From JAAZMI01 sp964603615 (lineage in GTDB: Bacteria > Bacillota > Dethiobacteria > DTU022 > UBA8154), in the NCBI GenBank assembly GCA_964603615.1, contig CAZRVU010000001.1, positions 124,001 through 188,000 of the forward strand: 64,000 nt of DNA, read 5' to 3'. The notes beneath the pieces were generated by a model that was not told the origin of the DNA, made no database searches, and saw nothing but the letters and a program-made list of their open reading frames with translations. Below are positions 62,035-64,000 of this stretch, piece by piece; position 1 is the stretch's first letter, and every line of letters starts with the position of its first letter. A program made the translations under genes and the position numbers.

Positions 62035-63606
62035 TTATGAGGCTGTTTCGGGAATAAATTTTTCCCGCATTTTGAGTTTATCAATTTTTCCCGTTACATT
62101 ACGGATAACATCCTCGAAAACAACTTTTTCTGGCCACTTATACTTTGCCAGGCCTTTATCACCGCAATACTTAATAACTTCTTCCTGCGTCATCGTTTCC
62201 CCGGGGTATAATTGGATTATTGCCATGGCAATCTCCACCAGCCGTTCATGAGGGTAGCCGATAACTGCTGCATCGGCAATCTTGGGATGAGAACGTAAAG
62301 TGTTTTCAATTTCTACAGGGAAAATATTTTCCCCACCCCTAATGATCAAGTCTTTTTTCCTGTCGGCAATGTAGATATAGCCATCTTCATCAATGCGCAC
62401 TAGATCTCCGGTGAAAAGCCAGCCATCCCTAATAGCCTGGGCAGTCATCTCCGGGTTGTTGAAGTACTCCTTCATAATCCGGGGCCCGCGCAGGACCAGT
62501 TCCCCTACTTCTCCTGTGGGAACATCCTGTCCGTTTTCATCCACTGCCCGTGCCTCTACATTATAAGTAGCCTTGCCAATTGATCCGGGTCGCTCCAGGA
62601 CATCCTCATCATACAAATTAGTTGACCCGCCACCGCCACCTTCGGTGATACCATAAATATTGCCGGTTCTGAAGGGAAAATATTTTCTCATATCCTCATA
62701 AAGGGAATAAGGAACGGGCTGTGCTCCAATAACGATGCTTCCCGTTACGTGCGAAAAATCGTATTTGCTGATGTCTATTACACCTTTTTTGATGGCATTG
62801 ACGGTGTCGGACATCGTGGGAACAGTAACCCAGCCATCATTTACTTTTTCCTCAAAAATGGCATCCAAAAGATAATGGGGCTCATTCAATTCCAGTTGAA
62901 TAATTTTCTTGCCGCCAGCCAGATAAGAGGGAAAGGCCAGGAAAAAGCTTCCACTGTGGTAAAAGGGGTGGGGAGCAAAATAGACGGTTTCGTGACCCAT
63001 ATTGTAAGTTAAAGCAATACTGATGCCTATTTCATAAAGGGTTTTATGAGCTTGACAAACCGGTTTCGGCGGTCCGGTAGTGCCGGAGGTAAACATAAGT
63101 TCTGCCGGATCATTGCTGTCAACCTCAACTAATAAATCAGTCGGATCGCCATCGCGCATAATCTCATCATAAGAGATCATGCCATCAGGCACATTAGAGC
63201 CGATACAGATATAAGATTGAATATCAGGCATATCATTTTGAATGGGCTGAACCTTGGGCAAAAAACCTTCTCCCAAAATTAAAACTTTGGGTGTAAAGGA
63301 ATCGTAAACATATTTAATATCGGCACTAGCAAAACGGAAGTTCAAGGGCATGGCTATTGCCCCTGTTCTTAATATAGCATAAAAAGTAGTGACCCATTCC
63401 AGGCTGTTCATCTGCAGATGCATTACAAAATCGCCCTTTTTCACGCCCAGGTTTTTTTGTAAGTAATTGGCAATCTTATTGGTGGCTTCATTAAATTCTT
63501 TCCAAGTAAGCACTCTTCTTAAATTTTTAGAAGGAGTTCGTTCAATTAAATATTCTTTATTTGGGTACTTCTTTGCATTGATAATACCATAATACGCAAA
63601 ATTCAT
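62035..63606 (-). CDS. AMP-forming acyl-CoA ligase (4)
   Basis: 523 aa adenylate-forming enzyme, similar throughout to the ligase at 36072-37652 (for example MHLQMNSLEWV, PLNFRFASADIKY). MFTSGTTGPPKPVC, YGITEGGGG, YIADRKKDLIIRGGENIFP and the catalytic Lys in NVTGKIDKLKM are present. It follows the iorB-type gene on the same strand, so aryl-acetate activation is a reasonable guess. Confidence 0.87.
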   Translation of the reverse strand: MNFAYYGIINAKKYPNKEYLIERTPSKNLRRVLTWKEFNEATNKIANYLQKNLGVKKGDFVMHLQMNSLEWVTTFYAILRTGAIAMPLNFRFASADIKYVYDSFTPKVLILGEGFLPKVQPIQNDMPDIQSYICIGSNVPDGMISYDEIMRDGDPTDLLVEVDSNDPAELMFTSGTTGPPKPVCQAHKTLYEIGISIALTYNMGHETVYFAPHPFYHSGSFFLAFPSYLAGGKKIIQLELNEPHYLLDAIFEEKVNDGWVTVPTMSDTVNAIKKGVIDISKYDFSHVTGSIVIGAQPVPYSLYEDMRKYFPFRTGNIYGITEGGGGGSTNLYDEDVLERPGSIGKATYNVEARAVDENGQDVPTGEVGELVLRGPRIMKEYFNNPEMTAQAIRDGWLFTGDLVRIDEDGYIYIADRKKDLIIRGGENIFPVEIENTLRSHPKIADAAVIGYPHERLVEIAMAIIQLYPGETMTQEEVIKYCGDKGLAKYKWPEKVVFEDVIRNVTGKIDKLKMREKFIPETAS

Positions 63607-63711
63607 TTTTATCCCCCTTTTGATCTTAATTATAATTCCCCAGCCCTACTACCAAGTATTTTTACCAGGTAGTATTTATAACTCCCCCTTATATTTAAAA
63701 AAATTTAGATT

Positions 63712-63739
63712 TTCAGCCCGGCTTAAAAACCGGGCTGAA
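63712..63739 (-). terminator. terminator after iorB
   Basis: A perfect 10-bp stem TTCAGCCCGG/CCGGGCTGAA with an 8-nt loop, 18 bp past the stop, followed on the minus strand by AATCTAAATTTTTTTAAATA. Confidence 0.75.
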
Positions 63740-63756
63740 TTTCTTTTTTGAGCTAC

Positions 63757-64000
63757 TTAGGACGCGTTTACATTTTGGCCTGCCAGAAATGCCTTTTTAT
63801 TTAATTCTGTAAACTTGGCCGGCACTAAGCGCTCGATCACTTTTAACCAGGCTTCGGCAGGGCTGCCTACCTGTGAAGAAAGAACACCCAACAGGACTAC
63901 ACCGGCCACTGCCGGATTACCTAGATCCTGGGCAATCTCCATGGCATCAACCCACAATACCTTCTCTGCGTTGGTCTTTAACATGGACCCGATTTCTTCC
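63757..64000 (-). CDS. iorB: indolepyruvate:ferredoxin oxidoreductase beta subunit, C-terminal part
   Basis: The last 80 codons of a gene that runs off the window end. GNPAVAGVVLLGVLSSQV and VPAKFTELNKKAFLAGQ match the C-terminus of the pyruvate/ketoisovalerate oxidoreductase gamma domain as in IorB. With IorA it would turn aryl-pyruvates into aryl-acetyl-CoA and reduce ferredoxin. The start is not in the window. Confidence 0.75.
   Translation of the reverse strand, partial: EEIGSMLKTNAEKVLWVDAMEIAQDLGNPAVAGVVLLGVLSSQVGSPAEAWLKVIERLVPAKFTELNKKAFLAGQNVNAS

Overview
The window comes from a spore-forming, anaerobic, low-to-mid-GC member of the Bacillota (class Clostridia). Dipicolinate synthase genes (dpaAB), a YlxY-type sporulation deacetylase, RNase J, TepA and the fatty-acid-kinase pair point to the phylum. 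A glycyl radical enzyme with its activase, a benzoyl-CoA-type diene hydratase and alicyclic acyl-CoA dehydrogenase, several AMP-forming acyl-CoA ligases and an indolepyruvate ferredoxin oxidoreductase fragment point to an anaerobic, possibly syntrophic, degrader of aromatic or other organic acids. I cannot name the species from sequence alone. No rRNA, tRNA or CRISPR array was seen.

Region 1 (1-32.5 kb) is a conserved core block, almost all on the minus strand. Reading down that strand it runs fakA/DegV, a UPF0261 gene, pyrH-frr, a small PASTA-like gene, uppS-cdsA-dxr-rseP-ispG, a GT2 glycosyltransferase, rimP-nusA-rnpM-infB-rbfA-nrnA-truB-ribF, rpsO-pnp, a YlxY-like gene, a VanW-like gene, dut, a stress-type protein, dpaA-dpaB, dapA, RNase J, a ModE-like regulator and a nicotinamidase-like hydrolase. 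tepA-ylzJ lies inverted at the left end. Several usual neighbours (rpsB-tsf, proS-polC, ylxQ, asd-dapG) are absent.

Region 2 (32.7-47 kb) is a catabolic block. It has a hotdog thioesterase, Had-like and Dch-like enzymes of the benzoyl-CoA pathway, an acyl-CoA ligase, an iron-sulfur flavoprotein, a complete beta-oxidation set (crotonase, 3-hydroxyacyl-CoA dehydrogenase, thiolase plus DUF35 partner) and a three-subunit molybdenum hydroxylase behind a PadR regulator. Together these could activate an aromatic or alicyclic acid to its CoA ester, hydrate and oxidise the ring product, and cleave it by beta-oxidation. Ring reductase and ring hydrolase genes are not in the window.

Region 3 (47.4-64 kb) centres on an uncharacterised operon: a glycyl radical enzyme lacking the Glu two residues after the thiyl Cys, a MmgE/PrpD-family protein, a radical SAM activase, and a complete TRAP transporter (DctP-DctQ-DctM), followed by an acyl-CoA ligase. 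It sits behind a GntR/FadR-type regulator. Its upstream region holds two copies of a sigma-A-type promoter with an operator-like site, 390 bp apart, with a MITE-like element between them. Two more ligases and a partial iorB close the window.

The window also holds three MITE-like elements of about 200-226 bp with related termini. Two are about 91% identical by eye over their full length.
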